Origin: Henriciella aquimarina
GTDB lineage: Bacteria; Pseudomonadota; Alphaproteobacteria; Caulobacterales; Hyphomonadaceae
Length of the DNA: 64,000 nucleotides
Assembly (NCBI RefSeq): GCF_002088975.1
Contig: NZ_NCST01000019.1
Span: 124,001-188,000 of the forward strand
Direction: 5' to 3'
Positions within the stretch are counted from its first letter, which is position 1. Every line of letters starts with the position of its first letter. The translations under genes and the position numbers were made by a program. Positions 18,237 through 28,482 of the stretch are shown here, in pieces. The notes beneath the pieces are model-generated. The model was not told where the DNA came from and ran no database searches. It worked only from the letters and a program-made list of their open reading frames with translations.

Positions 18237-19726
18237 TGGGCAATTTCCCGATTCTCACAGCGGTTACCTTCCTGCCGCTTGCTGGTGCTGTGCTGATCAT
18301 GGTGGTTCGCGCCATGACGGGCAGCCAGGAAAGCGACGTCGCGAGCGGTAACAAGGCGCTTGTCGCGGGGCTGATCTTTTCGGTGGCGACCTTTCTGGCC
18401 TCGCTTGTCATGCTGGCCAGTTTCAATGTCGGCGAGCCCGGCTATCAGCTGGTCGAAGAGACGAGCTGGTTCGCCAATGTCCACTACAAGCTCGGCATCG
18501 ATGGCATGTCGCTGCTCCTGATCCTGCTGACGACGCTGCTGACGCCGCTTAGCCTTGTGGCCTCTTACGGCTCGGTGAAGGAACGGCTGACCGAATACAC
18601 GATTGCCTTCCTCGTGCTCGAGACCTTCATGATCGGCGTCTTCTGTGCGCTCGATCTCGTGCTCTTCTACGTCTTCTTCGAGGCGGGCCTCATCCCGATG
18701 TTCATCATCATCGGTGTGTGGGGCGGGGCTGACCGGATCTACGCCTCCTTCAAGTTCTTCCTGTACACGCTGCTCGGCTCGCTCTTCATGCTGGCGGCCG
18801 TCGTCTTCATGTACCTGCAGGCCGGCACGTCCGACATCGCTGAGCTGGAGACTTTCGCTTTCGCCCCGGAGGTGCAGACCTGGCTATGGTTGGCGTTCTT
18901 TGCCTCCTTTGCCGTCAAGCTGCCGATGTGGCCGGTCCACACCTGGTTGCCTGACGCGCACGTCCAGGCGCCAACGGCTGGCTCGGTCATCCTGGCGGGT
19001 ATTCTCCTGAAGATGGGCGGTTATGGCTTCCTGCGCTTCTCGCTGCCGATGTTCCCGGATGCGAGCCAGATGTTCCAGCCCATGATGTTCGCCCTGTCGG
19101 TGATCGCGATTGTTTATGCCTCGCTGGTCGCCTTTCGCCAGACCGACATGAAGAAACTGATCGCCTATTCGTCGGTTGCGCACATGGGCTTCGTGACGCT
19201 CGGCATCTTCTCCTTCACCGAAGTGGGCGTGCAGGGGGCGATCTTCCAGATGATCTCGCACGGTCTCATCTCTGGCGCGCTCTTCCTGATCGTTGGTGTC
19301 GTGTATGACCGTATGCACACCCGCGAGATTGCCGCCTATGGCGGTCTCGTCCACAAGATGCCGGTTTATGCCACCATCTTCATGCTGTTCTCGATGGCCA
19401 ATGTCGGCCTGCCGGGCACGAGTGGCTTTGTCGGTGAAATCCTGACCATGACGGGTGGCTTCCAGGCCTCCACCTGGGCCGCGGCTGGCGCAGCCCTCGG
19501 TGTTATTTTCTCGGCCGTCTACATGCTGACCCTTTATCGTCGCACCGTTTTCGGCCAGATCACCAATCCGGCGCTGGAGTCGATCAAGGATGTGAACATC
19601 AAAGAGCTCATCACGCTCGTGCCGCTGATTATCGGCACCATCCTGCTCGGTATCGCCCCCAATCTTATTTTCAACGTCACGCGCGAATCCAGCCTGCGCG
19701 CGCTTCAGATGATCACCGGAGGATAA
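18236..19726 (+). CDS. nuoM: NADH-quinone oxidoreductase subunit M
   Basis: 496 aa antiporter-like subunit with about 14 helices. The channel signature [15 protein letters not shown]-like region reads [20 protein letters not shown], and the helix 5 motif [18 protein letters not shown] carries the key glutamate. It starts in a 1-nt overlap with nuoL and ends 6 nt before nuoN. Confidence 0.96.
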   Translation: MGNFPILTAVTFLPLAGAVLIMVVRAMTGSQESDVASGNKALVAGLIFSVATFLASLVMLASFNVGEPGYQLVEETSWFANVHYKLGIDGMSLLLILLTTLLTPLSLVASYGSVKERLTEYTIAFLVLETFMIGVFCALDLVLFYVFFEAGLIPMFIIIGVWGGADRIYASFKFFLYTLLGSLFMLAAVVFMYLQAGTSDIAELETFAFAPEVQTWLWLAFFASFAVKLPMWPVHTWLPDAHVQAPTAGSVILAGILLKMGGYGFLRFSLPMFPDASQMFQPMMFALSVIAIVYASLVAFRQTDMKKLIAYSSVAHMGFVTLGIFSFTEVGVQGAIFQMISHGLISGALFLIVGVVYDRMHTREIAAYGGLVHKMPVYATIFMLFSMANVGLPGTSGFVGEILTMTGGFQASTWAAAGAALGVIFSAVYMLTLYRRTVFGQITNPALESIKDVNIKELITLVPLIIGTILLGIAPNLIFNVTRESSLRALQMITGG

Positions 19727-19732
19727 TCTCCC

Positions 19733-21157
19733 ATGCTTGACTTCGAAGCGATCATTGCCGCGGTCGGCCCGGAACTTCTCCTGGCGGTGGCTGGGCTTGT
19801 GGGCGTGTTGCTCGGCGCCATCATGCGCGACCAGTTCAATGCGATCTCCTTCAAGTTCGGGGCTGTCGCCCTGGCGGCGGCCGCAGCGGTTGTGCTGCTG
19901 AACTGGTCTGGCGGAGAGGCCTTCAACGGGCTGGTCTCGACATCCCCCTTTGTGAACTTCGCCAAGGTTGTAAGCTTTGGCGCAGGCGCCCTGACGCTGC
20001 TCATGGGGGAGAACTTCCTCAAGCGTCACGAGACCATGCGTTATGAATATTCCTTGCTCGTGATCTTCGCCTCCATGGGCATTGGCGTGATCCTGTCGGC
20101 CTCGAACCTCATGACGCTTTACATGGGCATCGAGACGCTCAGCCTCTCGTCCTATGTCCTGGCATCCTTCCACCGCGACTCCATGCGTTCGGCCGAAGCC
20201 GGCCTGAAGTATTTCGTGCTCGGCTCGCTGGCCTCAGGCCTGCTCCTGTACGGCATCTCGCTGGTATACGGGTTTACCGGCTCGACGGCCTATGCCGACA
20301 TTGCCAGCGCCGAGCCGGGCATCGGCTATCTCTTCGGTATGGTGCTGATGATTTCCGGCATGGCCTTCAAGGTCTCTGCCGCGCCGATGCACGTCTGGAC
20401 GCCGGACGTCTATGAAGGGGCGCCGAGCCCTGTTGTGGCCTTCTTCGCGACCGCGCCGAAAATGGCCAGCATGGTGGTCTTCGCCAACCTGATGTTCACC
20501 GCCTTCCCGGGCGCTTTCGAGGACTGGCAGCTCATCATCGCGATTATCGCCGTTGCTTCCATGGTGATCGGGGCCTTCGGGGCGCTTATTCAGAACAATC
20601 TCAAGCGTCTTCTGGGCTATTCCTCCATCGCCAATATGGGCTATGCGCTGATCGCTGTCGCGGCCGGCGCGGAGTATGGCGCGGCGGCGCTTCTGGTCTT
20701 CATGACCTCTTATGTCATCGCATCCATCGGCCTTTTTGGCGGTGTCCTGGCCATGCGCCGTGAAGGTGGCATGGTCGAGAATATCGATGAGCTCTCCGGG
20801 CTTGTGCGCCGCCGGACCGGTCTGGCCATTGCGCTGACCATTCTGGTAATCTCGATTGCCGGTTTCCCGCTCGCCGTTGGTTTCCTCGGCAAGCTGGTTG
20901 TCTTCGAGGCTGGCTGGAATGCCGGACTGCTGCCGCTCCTGATCGTGCTGGTGCTCAGCTCGGTGATCGCTTTCGGGTATTATCTCCGGATCATCCTCGT
21001 CATGTGGGTGCGTGAGCCGGCTGAACGCTTCCAGCCCGTGGATACGGTCGTGTCCGCTGCGATCTATCTCGCCGCAATTGCCTGTATCCTGCTGTTTGTG
21101 TTCATCGGGCCGTTTACGGACTGGGCGACGAGTGCCGCCTCAGGGTTCTATCGGTGA
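19733..21157 (+). CDS. nuoN: NADH-quinone oxidoreductase subunit N
   Basis: 474 aa antiporter-like subunit and the last gene of complex I. Markers are [17 protein letters not shown] and [19 protein letters not shown]. The stop is inside the GTGA overlap with birA, so transcription and translation continue into the cofactor genes. Confidence 0.96.
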   Translation: MLDFEAIIAAVGPELLLAVAGLVGVLLGAIMRDQFNAISFKFGAVALAAAAAVVLLNWSGGEAFNGLVSTSPFVNFAKVVSFGAGALTLLMGENFLKRHETMRYEYSLLVIFASMGIGVILSASNLMTLYMGIETLSLSSYVLASFHRDSMRSAEAGLKYFVLGSLASGLLLYGISLVYGFTGSTAYADIASAEPGIGYLFGMVLMISGMAFKVSAAPMHVWTPDVYEGAPSPVVAFFATAPKMASMVVFANLMFTAFPGAFEDWQLIIAIIAVASMVIGAFGALIQNNLKRLLGYSSIANMGYALIAVAAGAEYGAAALLVFMTSYVIASIGLFGGVLAMRREGGMVENIDELSGLVRRRTGLAIALTILVISIAGFPLAVGFLGKLVVFEAGWNAGLLPLLIVLVLSSVIAFGYYLRIILVMWVREPAERFQPVDTVVSAAIYLAAIACILLFVFIGPFTDWATSAASGFYR

Positions 21158-21912
21158 CACCTGAAGCGCCGGTTCAGTGGCACGAGACAATCGACAGCAC
21201 GAATGAGGCGGCAAAGCTGCTTGCCCAGGCTGGGCAGTATGGTCCGCTCTGGATTGCCTCACGCGAGCAGACACTGGGACGAGGCCGGCTTGGGCGGCAA
21301 TGGGCTTCTCCGGTCGGCAATCTCTACTGCACGGCGCTCTTTCACGAGCCGGCTGGCGTTCAGGTCGCGACCCGGTTTCCGTTCGCGGCTGGCCTTGCGA
21401 TTGCCGATCTGTGTACTAGCCTCGTGCCAGAGGCGCCGATCCGGCTGAAATGGCCGAATGATGTGCGCTGCGAAGGTGCAAAGCTTTGCGGCATTCTGGT
21501 CGAAGCAGGCCAGGGGCCGGACCAGGGTGTCTGGGTCGGTGCCGGTATGGGACTGAATGTCATCTCCGCGCCGGAAGGGACGGGGCAGGAGACGACCTCC
21601 CTGGCCGCGCTTGGCGCCAGCGCCGGGATTACGGCAGAGCTTGCGCTGGATGCGCTTCGTCCTCTCTTCGCGCGGCGCGTCGCTCAGGCCCGCGAAGACT
21701 TTCCGTCCCTCCTGAGAGACTGGGAGCGTGTTGCCGAAGGGCTCGGGCAGATCGTGACGGTCGGCAAGGATGAGAAGGCGCTGCGCGGGGTTTTCAAAGG
21801 GCTGGCGCCCGATGGCGGCCTGCAACTGCAATTGCCCGACGGGACTGAACAGACGATAAGGGCCGGAGACGTGGAGCTTATAAAGGAGGTCGGGCGTGCT
21901 ACTCGCGATTGA
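21154..21912 (+). CDS. birA: Biotin-[acetyl-CoA-carboxylase] ligase
   Basis: 252 aa, GTG start overlapping nuoN by 4 nt. It activates biotin to biotinyl-AMP and transfers it to biotin carboxyl carrier protein. The catalytic loop GRGRLGR is at residues 42-48, with DSTNEA before it and LKWPNDV after it. It lacks the N-terminal helix-turn-helix of E. coli BirA, so it is a ligase only, without repressor function. The C-terminal SH3-like domain is present. It overlaps coaX by 17 nt. Confidence 0.93.
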   Translation: MTPEAPVQWHETIDSTNEAAKLLAQAGQYGPLWIASREQTLGRGRLGRQWASPVGNLYCTALFHEPAGVQVATRFPFAAGLAIADLCTSLVPEAPIRLKWPNDVRCEGAKLCGILVEAGQGPDQGVWVGAGMGLNVISAPEGTGQETTSLAALGASAGITAELALDALRPLFARRVAQAREDFPSLLRDWERVAEGLGQIVTVGKDEKALRGVFKGLAPDGGLQLQLPDGTEQTIRAGDVELIKEVGRATRD

Positions 21913-22669
21913 TGTCGGCAATACGAATACGGTTTTCGCGCTGCACGACGGCGAGGACTGGGTCGCCATGTGGCGCAGCGCCACCGATCCGCGGCGCACG
22001 GCCGACGACTATGTCGTCTGGCTTGGTCCGCTCATGGATATGCGCAAGGTCTCGATCTACGACATCGACGCCTGCGTCATTTCCTGCGTTGTGCCGCAAG
22101 CCCTGTTCAACTTCCGAAACCTTTCGCGGCGCTATTTCGGTGTGGAACCGCTGGTCGTCGGGGAGGGGAGTGTCGAGCTCGGGATCCCGATCCGGATTCC
22201 GCGGCCCGAACAGGTCGGGGCAGACCGCCTGGTGGCGGCCATCGGGGCGCATATCGCTTACCCGGGCCCGCTAATCGTCATCGATAGCGGCACGGCCACG
22301 ACGCTGGACATTGTCGGCGCCGATGGCGGCTTCGAAGGCGGCATCATCAGCCCTGGCATCAATCTCTCGATGCGGGCGCTGCACGATGCAGCTGCGCAGC
22401 TGCCGCGTATTGCCATCCAGCGCCCAGAGAAGATTATTGGCGACTCCACGGTCGCGGCCATGCAGACTGGTGTCTTCTGGGGGTATATCGACCTCATCGA
22501 CGGGCTGGTGCGCCGCGTGAAGGCTGAATACGGCCAGCCGATGACCGTTATCGCTACAGGAGGTGTTGCTTCTCTCTTTGAAGGCGCTAGCGCGACCATA
22601 GATCATTATGACCAGACCCTGATGGAATCAGGACTGCTCGAAATCTACAGACGCAACAGCAAAGGCTGA
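21896..22669 (+). CDS. coaX: Type III pantothenate kinase
   Basis: 257 aa, GTG start. It catalyses the first step of coenzyme A synthesis with an actin-like ATPase fold. Motifs are [12 protein letters not shown] (phosphate 1), [11 protein letters not shown], and [13 protein letters not shown] (phosphate 2, with the catalytic aspartate). An AGGAGGT ribosome site partly overlaps the end of birA. The birA-coaX-ribonuclease J order follows nuoN directly. Confidence 0.93.
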   Translation: MLLAIDVGNTNTVFALHDGEDWVAMWRSATDPRRTADDYVVWLGPLMDMRKVSIYDIDACVISCVVPQALFNFRNLSRRYFGVEPLVVGEGSVELGIPIRIPRPEQVGADRLVAAIGAHIAYPGPLIVIDSGTATTLDIVGADGGFEGGIISPGINLSMRALHDAAAQLPRIAIQRPEKIIGDSTVAAMQTGVFWGYIDLIDGLVRRVKAEYGQPMTVIATGGVASLFEGASATIDHYDQTLMESGLLEIYRRNSKG

Positions 22670-22670
22670 T

Positions 22671-24350
22671 ATGCCCAATCTGGACACCCCCGAACTCGTC
22701 TTCCTGCCGCTCGGCGGATGTGGCGAGATCGGCATGAACCTGAACGCCTATGGCTATGGTCCGCCGGATGACCGGCGCTGGATCCTGGTTGATCTGGGCG
22801 TGACCTTCGGAGACGACTCCACACCGGGCGTCGACCTTATCTGCGCGGACCCGGAATTCATTGCCGATCATGCCGACCGGATCGAGGCGATCTTCCTGAC
22901 GCATGCCCATGAAGATCATATTGGCGCGGTCGGCCTGCTCTGGCCGAGGCTGCGCGCCCCACTTTATGCGACGCCGTTTACCGCGCACCTCATTGCCGGC
23001 AAGCTCGCCGAACGGGGCTTGAGCCATGTCGATGTGAATGTCGTGCCGCTGGAAGGCTCCGTCGAGGCCGGACCGTTTACGGTGACCTATGTCACGCTGA
23101 CCCATTCAATCCCGGAGCCGAACGCGCTCGCCATCCAGACCCCGGCGGGCATGGTCCTGCATACGGGCGACTGGAAGATCGATCCTGATCCGCTGATCGG
23201 GGAAGGGGTCGATGTCGACGGGCTGAAGCGGCTTGGCGATGACGGCGTCCTCGCCATGGTATGCGATAGCACCAATGTCTTCGTCGATGGCGAAAGCGGC
23301 TCGGAAGCCACCGTCCGGCGCAACCTGATCGAACTGATCGGGACACTGACCGGTCGCGTGGCCGTGGCGACCTTCGCGTCGAATGTCGCCCGTGTGGCAA
23401 CGGTCATCGAAGCGGCCAAACAGGCCGGCCGCAGTGTCTGCCTTGCCGGGCGCAGCATGCACAAGATTGTCGATGCCGCTGTGCAGACGGGCGTTCTGCA
23501 AGACCTGCCGGACCTGGTGGACGAATCCGATGCCGGCTCGTTTCCAGCCGACAAAATTCTCTATCTGTGTACCGGCAGCCAGGGCGAAGACCGCGCGGCG
23601 CTTGGGCGGATCGCGAATGGGACGCACCGCAATCTCACGCTCGGTGATGGCGATACGGTGATCTTTTCCTCGCGCGTCATACCGGGCAACGAAAAGGGCA
23701 TTTTCGAGATGCAGAACGCGCTGGCCGAGAAGGGCGTGCGCATCATCACCGACCGCATGTCGCCGAAGCCGATCCATGTATCCGGCCATCCCGCCCGCGA
23801 TGAGCTGGAGCGGATGTATCAATGGGTCCGCCCGGAGATTTCCGTGCCCGTCCATGGCGAGCGCCGTCACATCATGGAGCATGCCGCCTTTGCCCGGAGC
23901 ATGCAGGTGCCGCAGGCGGTCACCCCGCGCAATGGTGACATGATACGCCTCTCACCCGGCAAGGCGGAGCGGATCGATGTCGTGCCGAACGGACGGCTGC
24001 ATCTGGATGGCTCGCGGCTCGTTCCGGCGGGCTCGGAGGGGCTGCGGGAACGCATCGCCATTTCCAAGTTTGGCTATGTCACGGCCAGTGTCACCTTTGA
24101 CGAGGATGGCAGTATTGCCGATGGTCCATATGTGAGTGCACGCGGCCTGTCCGAAGAGGATGGCAGCGTTGCCGAGGAGTCGCTGGACGGGCTGGAAGAG
24201 GCGCTCGATGAAGCGCTTGACGGAATGTCACGCCGGAAACGCCTTGACGATGATACGGTCGAGACGGTTCTGGTAAGAACGATAAGACGCACAAGCGAAA
24301 AGATCTTTGGCCGTAAGCCGATCGTCGATGTGACGATCATGAGAGTGTGA
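22671..24350 (+). CDS. rnj: Ribonuclease J
   Basis: 559 aa beta-CASP metallo-beta-lactamase nuclease, with 5'-3' exo- and endoribonuclease activity in RNA turnover and rRNA maturation. The zinc motif H78-x-H80-x-D82-H83 is in LTHAHEDHIGA. HTGDWKID and the beta-CASP motif SGHPARDEL with the later PVHGERRH are present. The gene starts 1 nt after the coaX stop. Confidence 0.93.
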   Translation: MPNLDTPELVFLPLGGCGEIGMNLNAYGYGPPDDRRWILVDLGVTFGDDSTPGVDLICADPEFIADHADRIEAIFLTHAHEDHIGAVGLLWPRLRAPLYATPFTAHLIAGKLAERGLSHVDVNVVPLEGSVEAGPFTVTYVTLTHSIPEPNALAIQTPAGMVLHTGDWKIDPDPLIGEGVDVDGLKRLGDDGVLAMVCDSTNVFVDGESGSEATVRRNLIELIGTLTGRVAVATFASNVARVATVIEAAKQAGRSVCLAGRSMHKIVDAAVQTGVLQDLPDLVDESDAGSFPADKILYLCTGSQGEDRAALGRIANGTHRNLTLGDGDTVIFSSRVIPGNEKGIFEMQNALAEKGVRIITDRMSPKPIHVSGHPARDELERMYQWVRPEISVPVHGERRHIMEHAAFARSMQVPQAVTPRNGDMIRLSPGKAERIDVVPNGRLHLDGSRLVPAGSEGLRERIAISKFGYVTASVTFDEDGSIADGPYVSARGLSEEDGSVAEESLDGLEEALDEALDGMSRRKRLDDDTVETVLVRTIRRTSEKIFGRKPIVDVTIMRV

Positions 24351-24359
24351 GGAAACAAA

Positions 24360-24791
24360 ATGTCGAAGGAATTCCAACTGGGCCCGCTCAATCATGTCGG
24401 CGTGGCTGTACCCTCCCTGCCGGAGGCGATCGAAACCTATCGCACGCTTTACGGGGCGACCGATATTACCGAGCCTTTCGACATGCCGGCCCAGGGCGTG
24501 AAAGTCTGCTTCGTCAATCTGCCCAATGCCCAGATCGAGCTGATCGAGCCGCTGAACGAAGAGAGCCCCATCCACAACTTCATCGAAAAGAACCCGAAGG
24601 GCGGTCAGCATCACGTCTGCTTTGAGGTCGACGATATTAATGAGGCCGTCAGCGTCATGAAGGAACGGGGCGCGACCGTGCTTGGCGAGCCGCGCATCGG
24701 CGCCCACGGCACGCCGATCATCTTTGTTCATCCGAAAAACACGAATGGTGTTCTCGTCGAGCTGATGGAGAGCCCGAAAGGCGATCACTGA
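24360..24791 (+). CDS. mce: Methylmalonyl-CoA epimerase
   Basis: 143 aa vicinal-oxygen-chelate protein. It interconverts the 2R and 2S forms of methylmalonyl-CoA in propionyl-CoA assimilation. Metal ligands are visible as His12 (LNHVGVAV), His84/85 (GGQHHVCFEV) and Glu134 (VLVELME). The partner mutase and propionyl-CoA carboxylase are not in the window. Its stop overlaps the next ATG. Confidence 0.92.
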   Translation: MSKEFQLGPLNHVGVAVPSLPEAIETYRTLYGATDITEPFDMPAQGVKVCFVNLPNAQIELIEPLNEESPIHNFIEKNPKGGQHHVCFEVDDINEAVSVMKERGATVLGEPRIGAHGTPIIFVHPKNTNGVLVELMESPKGDH

Positions 24792-25033
24792 TGAACTGGG
24801 TCGGCGGTGTCGTTGTCTTCCTGATTTCCTGGTGGGTCTGCCTGTTTGTGGTCCTGCCCATCGGCGTGCGCGGGCAGTTCGAGGAAGGCGATGTCACCGA
24901 AGGCACGGAAGAGGGCGCGCCAGCCAGGCATATGATGCCGAAAAAGCTGCTCTGGGCGACGATTGGCGCAGCCGTCTGCACGGTTCTTGCCGGGCTCGTC
25001 GTCATCCCGCTGCTTCAGTATTATGGCGGCTGA
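24791..25033 (+). CDS. DUF1467 family small membrane protein
   Basis: 80 aa with two transmembrane helices (about 5-26 and 53-75) flanking a charged loop. The start MNWVGGVVVFLISWWVCLF is typical of DUF1467, a family found mainly in alphaproteobacteria and often just upstream of proS. Function unknown. The ATG overlaps the mce stop by 1 nt. A small GCCGG/CCGGC hairpin lies just after its stop (25034-25046). Confidence 0.85.
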   Translation: MNWVGGVVVFLISWWVCLFVVLPIGVRGQFEEGDVTEGTEEGAPARHMMPKKLLWATIGAAVCTVLAGLVVIPLLQYYGG

Positions 25034-25146
25034 GCCGGTCACCGGCGAAGGAAGCGTCTCGGCATTGCATGCGCGCACTAGCCAATCGCCGAAACTCCCA
25101 ATAACACGAGCCAAGTTCAGATAACCGGTTTCGAGCAGTCATACCC

Positions 25147-26466
25147 ATGCGACTTTCGCGCTATTTTCTCCCCGTTTCCAAGGATGTCCCGGCCGATGCG
25201 GCCATCATTTCCCACCAGCTGATGCTGCGCACCGGCATGGTCCGGCAGAACGGGGCCGGGATTTATACCTGGCTGCCGCTTGGCTTCCGCGTGCTGCAGA
25301 AGATCGAACAGATCGTGCGCGAGGAGATGGATCGGGCGGGGGCGATCGAGATGCTCATGCCGACCATCCAGCAGGCCGAGCTTTGGCAGGAGAGCGGTCG
25401 CTATGACGATTACGGCAAGGAGATGCTGCGCATCACTGACCGTCATGAGCGCGAGATGCTGTTTGGCCCCACCAATGAAGAGCTGATCACCGACGTCTTC
25501 CGCTCCTATGTGAAGAGCTACAAGGCGCTGCCGCTCAATCTCTATCACACACAATGGAAATTCCGCGACGAGATCCGCCCGCGCTTCGGCGTGATGCGGG
25601 GCCGCGAGTTCCTGATGAAGGATGCCTATTCCTTCGACCTTACCGAAGAGGCCGCGCGGGCCAGCTACAACAAGATGTTCTGCGCCTATCTCAACACCTT
25701 CGACCGGCTTGGCCTGACCGCGATTCCGATGCAGGCCGATACCGGCCCCATCGGCGGCGATCTCAGCCATGAATTTATCATCCTGGCCGAAACGGGCGAG
25801 AGCGCTGTCTTCTGTGATAAGGCGCTGCTGGACCTGCCGGCGCCCGGGCTCGATCTCGACTTCGAGGCCGATCTGTCCGGCGAAGTCGAGAAGCGCACCG
25901 GCTATTACGCGGCGACCGAAGAAATGCATGACGAAGCCGCCTTTGCGGATGTGCCCGCCGACCGGCAAGTGTCTGCCCGCGGGATCGAGGTCGGTCATAT
26001 TTTCTTCTTCGGCACGAAGTATTCCAAGGCCATGAACGCAACGGTCCAGACCGCCGACGGGGACACTGTGCCCGTCCAGATGGGTAGCTACGGTATCGGC
26101 GTGTCCCGGCTTGTCGGCGGCATCATCGAGGCTTGTCATGACGAGAGCGGCATTGTCTGGCCGCAATCGATTGCGCCCTTCGAGGTTGGTCTGATCTCGA
26201 TGCGTCCCAAGGATGAAACCGTCGCGAAAGTCGCCGACGAGGCCTATGAGGCGCTCAAGGCCGCCGGGGTGGACGTGCTCTATGACGAGACGGATGAGCG
26301 GCCGGGGCCGAAGTTCAATCGCATGGATCTGATCGGTCTGCCCTGGCAGATCGTGATCGGCCCGCGCGGCATCGAGAATGGCGTTGTCGAACTCAAGAAC
26401 CGCAAGAGCGGCGAGAAGAGCGAAGTGACGCTGGAGACAGCCATCGAAACCGTAAAGGCCGGATAA
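25147..26466 (+). CDS. proS: Proline--tRNA ligase (short form)
   Basis: 439 aa class II synthetase. Catalytic motifs are seen: motif 2 around [17 protein letters not shown] and motif 3 near [13 protein letters not shown]. At about 440 aa it is the alphaproteobacterial form lacking the roughly 180-aa editing insertion of E. coli ProRS, so Ala-tRNAPro clearance would need a free-standing trans-editing protein, which is not in this window. A 113-nt gap upstream may hold a promoter. The stop overlaps lolC/E (TAATG). Confidence 0.95.
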   Translation: MRLSRYFLPVSKDVPADAAIISHQLMLRTGMVRQNGAGIYTWLPLGFRVLQKIEQIVREEMDRAGAIEMLMPTIQQAELWQESGRYDDYGKEMLRITDRHEREMLFGPTNEELITDVFRSYVKSYKALPLNLYHTQWKFRDEIRPRFGVMRGREFLMKDAYSFDLTEEAARASYNKMFCAYLNTFDRLGLTAIPMQADTGPIGGDLSHEFIILAETGESAVFCDKALLDLPAPGLDLDFEADLSGEVEKRTGYYAATEEMHDEAAFADVPADRQVSARGIEVGHIFFFGTKYSKAMNATVQTADGDTVPVQMGSYGIGVSRLVGGIIEACHDESGIVWPQSIAPFEVGLISMRPKDETVAKVADEAYEALKAAGVDVLYDETDERPGPKFNRMDLIGLPWQIVIGPRGIENGVVELKNRKSGEKSEVTLETAIETVKAG

Positions 26467-27737
26467 TGGCGAAGTCGGCGCCCTTCGGAGGGGTCGAGCG
26501 TGCGCTCGCCTGGCGCTATCTGAGAGCTCGCCGCCAGCATGGCGGGGTCTCTCTCATTTCGATCATCTCCTTCTTCGGCATCATGCTGGCGGTCATGGCG
26601 CTGATCGTGATCATGTCGGTCATGGCGGGCTTCCGCTCGACGTTGCTCAATGCGCTGCTTGGCGGGCAGGGGCATGTCTTCGTACAGGTTCAGGGCTATC
26701 CCGAGAACGACATGGATGATCTCACCAGCCGGATCATCGAGCTGCCGGGCATCAAGAGTGCCTCACCCATCATCGAGCAGCAGGTGCTCGCGACATCGGA
26801 CTATGCGCGGACCGGCGCGGTTGTCCGTGGTGTCCGGGATGAGGATCTCGATACGCTGCCCTATCTTGAGGGCGGGCGCTCGCAAGCCGATGCGGCGGGG
26901 TTCGCGCAAGGCAAGAATGGCGGCGATGTCGTCCTGATCGGGGCGTTCCTGGCGTCGGACTTGCGCATTCGGCCCGGCGACGAGATCAGGCTGATCGCGC
27001 CGGAGGGCGTTTCGGGGCCATTTGGCGTCACCCCTCGCAGCAAGACCTACACGGTTGGCGACACCTTTACGACGGGCAGTGTCGAGTTGGACAAGCTCTA
27101 CGTCCTGATGCCGATGCAGCAGGCTCAGCTTTTCTTCAACAAGAAGGGTGAGTACCAGCTGCTCGATGTGCGCCTAGACGATCCGATGAAGTCGGAGCAG
27201 GCGATGCGCCATATCTCCGAAGCCACCGGCAACCAGTATGCCCTGCAGGACTGGAAGCAGCAGCGCGCTTCCTATTTCAACGCGCTGAATGTGGAGCGCG
27301 GCATGATGCGGGTGATCATGCTGATCCTGATCACGATCACTGCGCTCAACATCATTACCGGCGTGGTCATGCTGGTGAAGAACAAGACGCGCGACATTGC
27401 CATCCTGCGGACGATTGGCGCGACGCGAGGCGCGATCATGCGCATCTTCATCATGATCGGGGCCATTCTGGGGCTCACCGGCGCGCTGATCGGCCTGACG
27501 CTGGGTGTTCTGATCGTCTTCAATATCGACGCGGTTGAGTCCTTCCTGAGCCTTGTTCTCGGACGCGAGATCTTTGCCGCGGATGTCTACGGTCTTGATG
27601 GGCTGCCCGCCGAACTGGACTGGGGCGAGGCGCTGTTCACGACGCTCTGGGCGATGAGCATGTCCATCCTGGTCACGCTCTGGCCGGCCTGGAACGCTGC
27701 CAAGCTCGACCCGGTTGAAGCCCTGAGGTTCGAGTGA
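26466..27737 (+). CDS. Lipoprotein-releasing ABC transporter permease (LolC/LolE family)
   Basis: 423 aa inner-membrane permease of the Lol system, which extracts outer-membrane lipoproteins and hands them to LolA. The first helix is near residues 24-50 (LISIISFFGIMLAVMALIVI). It is followed by a large periplasmic MacB-like domain and three C-terminal helices (about 276-300, 320-348 and 388-408). Only one permease is encoded next to LolD, suggesting a homodimeric LolF-type transporter, as in many alphaproteobacteria. Starts by TAATG overlap. Confidence 0.92.
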   Translation: MAKSAPFGGVERALAWRYLRARRQHGGVSLISIISFFGIMLAVMALIVIMSVMAGFRSTLLNALLGGQGHVFVQVQGYPENDMDDLTSRIIELPGIKSASPIIEQQVLATSDYARTGAVVRGVRDEDLDTLPYLEGGRSQADAAGFAQGKNGGDVVLIGAFLASDLRIRPGDEIRLIAPEGVSGPFGVTPRSKTYTVGDTFTTGSVELDKLYVLMPMQQAQLFFNKKGEYQLLDVRLDDPMKSEQAMRHISEATGNQYALQDWKQQRASYFNALNVERGMMRVIMLILITITALNIITGVVMLVKNKTRDIAILRTIGATRGAIMRIFIMIGAILGLTGALIGLTLGVLIVFNIDAVESFLSLVLGREIFAADVYGLDGLPAELDWGEALFTTLWAMSMSILVTLWPAWNAAKLDPVEALRFE

Positions 27738-28423
27738 TGGCTGAACCTGTTCTGGAACTGCGCGGCATTGTCCGGGAATACCGGACCGGGCCGGATGTCC
27801 TGAAGGTCCTCGATGGAGCCGACCTGGTGCTCAATCGCGGGGAGCTGGTCGGCCTTGTCGGGCCGTCGGGTTCCGGCAAGTCGACCCTGCTGCACACAGC
27901 CGGCCTGCTGGAGCGGGCCGAAGGCGGAGAGGTGCTGCTGGACGGCGAACCTGTGCTGAGGCTTTCGGACGGCGCGCGCACACGTCTGCGCCGGGAAAAG
28001 CTCGGCTTCGTCTACCAGTTCCACCACCTGCTGCCGGAGTTCAACGCGCTGGACAATGTGGCCATGCCGCTCATGGTTAATGGCGAGAAGCGCAAGGCCG
28101 CGCGTGAGCGCGCGGAGGTGCTTCTTGCGGATATGGGACTTTCCGACCGTATGCATCACCAGCCCGGCCAGCTGTCGGGCGGCGAACAGCAGCGTGTGGC
28201 CATTGCCCGCGGATTGGTGAACGATCCGAAACTTGTCATTGCCGACGAACCGACCGGCAATCTCGATCCGGCGACGACGGACCGTGTCTTTGCCAGCCTG
28301 ATCAAGATTGCGCGAAGCGAAGGTGCGGCGGTGCTGGTGGCCACGCACAATATGGCGCTCACCAAGCACATGGACCGGGTGCTGACGCTTGAGGACGGAA
28401 AACTCACAACCTTTGCCGGCTGA
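27737..28423 (+). CDS. lolD: Lipoprotein-releasing ABC transporter ATPase
   Basis: 228 aa ABC ATPase powering lipoprotein release. Walker [10 protein letters not shown] is at residues 42-50, then the LolD-type Q-loop [19 protein letters not shown] signature [14 protein letters not shown] and Walker [14 protein letters not shown]. The ATG at 27737 overlaps the permease stop (TGATG). A GTG one codon earlier is possible but less likely. Confidence 0.94.
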   Translation: MAEPVLELRGIVREYRTGPDVLKVLDGADLVLNRGELVGLVGPSGSGKSTLLHTAGLLERAEGGEVLLDGEPVLRLSDGARTRLRREKLGFVYQFHHLLPEFNALDNVAMPLMVNGEKRKAARERAEVLLADMGLSDRMHHQPGQLSGGEQQRVAIARGLVNDPKLVIADEPTGNLDPATTDRVFASLIKIARSEGAAVLVATHNMALTKHMDRVLTLEDGKLTTFAG

Positions 28424-28482
28424 CCCCTTCGACTCAGCTAGACAAAGGGGCATACTCGCTTTGTTCCCGACGGAGATGCCGC

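Noticed and set aside
28442-28464. ACAAAG/CTTTGT inverted repeat before dnaE as an operator
   Set aside because: Only 6 bp with an 11-nt spacer, low information content and no supporting context.
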